64,000 nt of DNA. Source: Prosthecobacter sp. (GTDB lineage: Bacteria; Verrucomicrobiota; Verrucomicrobiia; Verrucomicrobiales; Verrucomicrobiaceae). Within the stretch, counting starts at the first letter, position 1. Each line of letters opens with the position of its first letter. Both the position numbers and the translations under genes were made by a program. The stretch spans positions 62,001 through 126,000 of the forward strand of contig NZ_JAGRPF010000113.1 of NCBI RefSeq assembly GCF_020439865.1, given 5' to 3'. Under the pieces are notes generated by a model. That model searched no databases and had not been told where the DNA came from. It was given only the letters and a program-made list of their open reading frames with translations. Positions 62,438-64,000 of this stretch are shown one piece after another.

Positions 62438-62921
62438 GGTATGGAAGGGCGGTTAGAATGCTAAGGCAGACGCGATTGGCAATCAAAGCCCGCTTTCACG
62501 GCGGATATTCGGCCACCAGAGATGAACATATCCGCAAAGAAGTTTGCGGGTGATTGCCATCCAGAGGCGTGCTTCGCGTCCATTCATTGCGCGGCGTAGC
62601 CACCGTTCACCATCCATTCGGCGACATTGACGAAGGAGGAGAGGAAGGCGGTGACGTTGGCGACTTCTTTCACGGTGCCCATGCGCCTGGCGGGGTGCAG
62701 ACTGTTGAGCGTGTTCAGGATCGCAGGTTACGCTGGCGGGCAGGGAGGTGTGGACTAAGTCCGGGACGACCGCATTCGGCATTGCTAGGGGATCAGCCTC
62801 AACGTTTGGCCCACTTAACTCAAGGATTGCCAACGCGACCCGCGACCGATAGGCTCAAGACGGTTATGAGTGCTGCGGGTGTTTCCCTCAGCAATTTCTT
62901 CAAGCATCAGCTGCATTCCCT
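62438..62921. other. Gene-poor stretch containing a decayed SDR fragment
   Basis: This 484-base stretch has no intact gene. It holds the minus-strand SDR remnant listed separately. The rest shows short open frames without motifs; I saw no repeat or tRNA. Confidence 0.6.
62584..62727 (-). pseudogene. C-terminal remnant of a short-chain dehydrogenase/reductase
   Basis: Read on the minus strand, 62727-62584 encodes about 47 residues that look like an SDR C-terminus: a HPARRMGTVKEVANVTAFL block (usual form H-P-x-x-R-x-G-x-P-E-E-V-A), then a short helix and MVNGGYAAQ before a stop (usual form V-x-G-G-Y-x). An in-frame stop at 62728-62730 precedes it, and I found no upstream SDR part in any frame, so the Rossmann domain is gone. 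Confidence 0.75.
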
Positions 62922-64000
62922 ATGAAAACCTCATCTGCGTTTTTGATCTTGTCGGTCGTGGCCGTGCTGGGCCATCTGGATATCGCCACCGCCGCTGGCA
63001 TGCCGGCTTGGTCCTTGGATCCGGATCAACTCCGCATCCCGGATGCACCGCTGCAAGGCCACATGCCGGGTTGTCCGGAGTTTCAGCCAACGCCGCAGGC
63101 GATCGCCCCGACGGGGCATTCCCTGACCTTCTTGGTGAAGGACGACAAGAAGTCTCTAGGCGCCAGCTTCTACCAGGACCAGTTCTCGATTCAGATCAAC
63201 GATCCGAGGATCAAGCTGGGACCAAGCTTGGAAGGTCTGAAATTGAAAGTGACACCCACAGCCGCCCCCTCGAATCCCAAACCGTGGGATCCAGATGAAT
63301 CATCAGTTCAGATGTCCTGGAGGCGGAAAGACAACACCCGCAGCGGCAGCGACAAGTTCGTCGGCAATTATGCGATGGTGCTGGAGTTCGGCACCTTCAC
63401 GGACGGGGAGCTGCCGGTGGGGATTTATCTTTGCCTGCCCGATGAAGGGAAGACCGTGCTGGCGGGAAGGTCGGTCATCACCGGTTCCAAAGACAGTCCG
63501 CTTGGGCTCGGCTCCATCGCGGGATCGTTGACGATTCCTCCCTCGATCAATGAAAAGGCCGTATTGGTAGGATTCGTCGGTCCCAAGATGCAGGAAGCCA
63601 GCCGGTCCAGCGGCATCGGGATCGACATCCAGGAGAGTGGTGGCCCGGTCACTGGCTCCTATCAAAGCGGTGTCCTGATGGTGAACCTCAAGAATGCAGG
63701 GACGGGCGAATACCTGCTCTCCAACCCGAGAAAGGGCTGGAATCTGCTGCTGATCGGCGCCGCAGAACGCGAGCCTCCTAAGCCGGAAGAAGACAACCCG
63801 AGGTTTCCGAATTTTCCCCGCATGAGCATGCGCGCTTTTGCGCCCTTGATTCCGCTGCCCCGCGTGTATGCGGCGCAATGGGTGGAGGTGAAGGACTTGA
63901 AGTCCAAGTTGGAAGTCCCGCTTCAGATCAATCCCGGCCTGCAGGGAAGCGTGAGGTTGCGGATTAAGGGCGCACGAGATGGATCGGTGATCACCTTCCT
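62922..64000 (+). CDS. Predicted secreted protein, unknown function, 3' end outside the window
   Basis: The frame is open from ATG 62922 to the end of the window (about 359 residues so far). It starts with a leader (MKTSSAFLILSVVAVLG, likely cleaved near ATAAG). The mature part is beta-rich with several all-beta blocks (VQMSWRRKDNT, YAMVLEFGTFTDGELPVGIYL, GLGSIAGSLTIPP) and a Pro-rich segment around EREPPKPEEDNPRF. The final residues enter another beta region. I do not recognise the family; adhesin-like or carbohydrate-binding roles are possible. Confidence 0.65.
   Translation, partial: MKTSSAFLILSVVAVLGHLDIATAAGMPAWSLDPDQLRIPDAPLQGHMPGCPEFQPTPQAIAPTGHSLTFLVKDDKKSLGASFYQDQFSIQINDPRIKLGPSLEGLKLKVTPTAAPSNPKPWDPDESSVQMSWRRKDNTRSGSDKFVGNYAMVLEFGTFTDGELPVGIYLCLPDEGKTVLAGRSVITGSKDSPLGLGSIAGSLTIPPSINEKAVLVGFVGPKMQEASRSSGIGIDIQESGGPVTGSYQSGVLMVNLKNAGTGEYLLSNPRKGWNLLLIGAAEREPPKPEEDNPRFPNFPRMSMRAFAPLIPLPRVYAAQWVEVKDLKSKLEVPLQINPGLQGSVRLRIKGARDGSVITF

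Overview
The window reads as chromosomal DNA of a Gram-negative member of the Planctomycetota-Verrucomicrobiota-Chlamydiota group, most likely a Verrucomicrobiota bacterium (Prosthecobacter/Verrucomicrobium-like; inferred from gene content, not a database match). Evidence: a PSCyt1/DUF1549/DUF1553 protein, a C-type sulfatase, several secreted Gfo/Idh/MocA and sugar-isomerase-type proteins with twin-Arg leaders, a Ser/Thr kinase with a leucine-rich-like C-terminus, the long three-domain form of IspG, a TonB/ExbB/ExbD system with an outer-membrane receptor, high GC, and few obvious Shine-Dalgarno sequences. I saw no rRNA, tRNA, CRISPR array, insertion sequence, prophage or replication origin. 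Gene density is high and many neighbours overlap by 4 bases.

Layout. 1-8.7 kb: a PmtA-like phospholipid methyltransferase (cut by the window edge), a secreted alpha/beta hydrolase, then a five-gene minus-strand run (MFS transporter, small membrane protein, PIG-L deacetylase, lysS, secreted serpin), an O-methyltransferase and an exported double-HMA protein. 8.8-12.7 kb: a minus-strand operon of LolA-like protein, RlmD-type RNA methyltransferase, iron-type alcohol dehydrogenase and DhnA-type aldolase. 12.7-19.4 kb: membrane GT39-type and DPM-type GT2 glycosyltransferases, an unrecognised winged-helix protein, a TIM-barrel sugar isomerase-like protein and recQ. 19.4-24.3 kb: a lipoprotein, a TPR protein and a PelA-like exopolysaccharide protein that has lost deacetylase metal ligands. 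24.5-34.3 kb: cupin, large PSCyt1/DUF1553 protein, cdsA, an esterase, a duplicated eight-helix membrane protein translationally coupled to a sulfatase, pgsA and a RidA protein. 34.3-43.7 kb: two lipoproteins, rseP, then a glycan cluster (GT4, Ser/Thr kinase, GT4 with a histone-H1-like tail, polysaccharide pyruvyl transferase, GT9-like). 43.7-51.5 kb: sialate O-acetylesterase, secreted oxidoreductase, and a divergent iron-uptake-type locus (TonB-dependent receptor versus tonB-exbB-exbD plus a coiled-coil gene) with dyad operators between. 51.8-64 kb: vanadium-haloperoxidase-family protein, a giant FG-GAP/ASPIC protein, a mosaic autotransporter, an FHA-cyclase, Nudix hydrolase, ispG, a decayed SDR fragment, and an unrecognised secreted protein running off the end.

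How it fits together. The clearest themes are cell-envelope and extracellular glycan work (PelA-like locus, two glycosyltransferase sets, pyruvyl transferase, sialate esterase, sulfatase, exported oxidoreductases), phospholipid synthesis (cdsA, pgsA, PmtA-like) and energised outer-membrane uptake (TonB system). The strongest candidates for something undescribed are the PelA-like pseudo-deacetylase/TPR pair, the glycosyltransferase carrying a lysine-rich H1-like tail beside a polysaccharide pyruvyl transferase, and the duplicated HDRxxFG/GYxDTxH membrane protein fused by overlap to a sulfatase gene. Functional calls rest on remembered family motifs; no searches were run.
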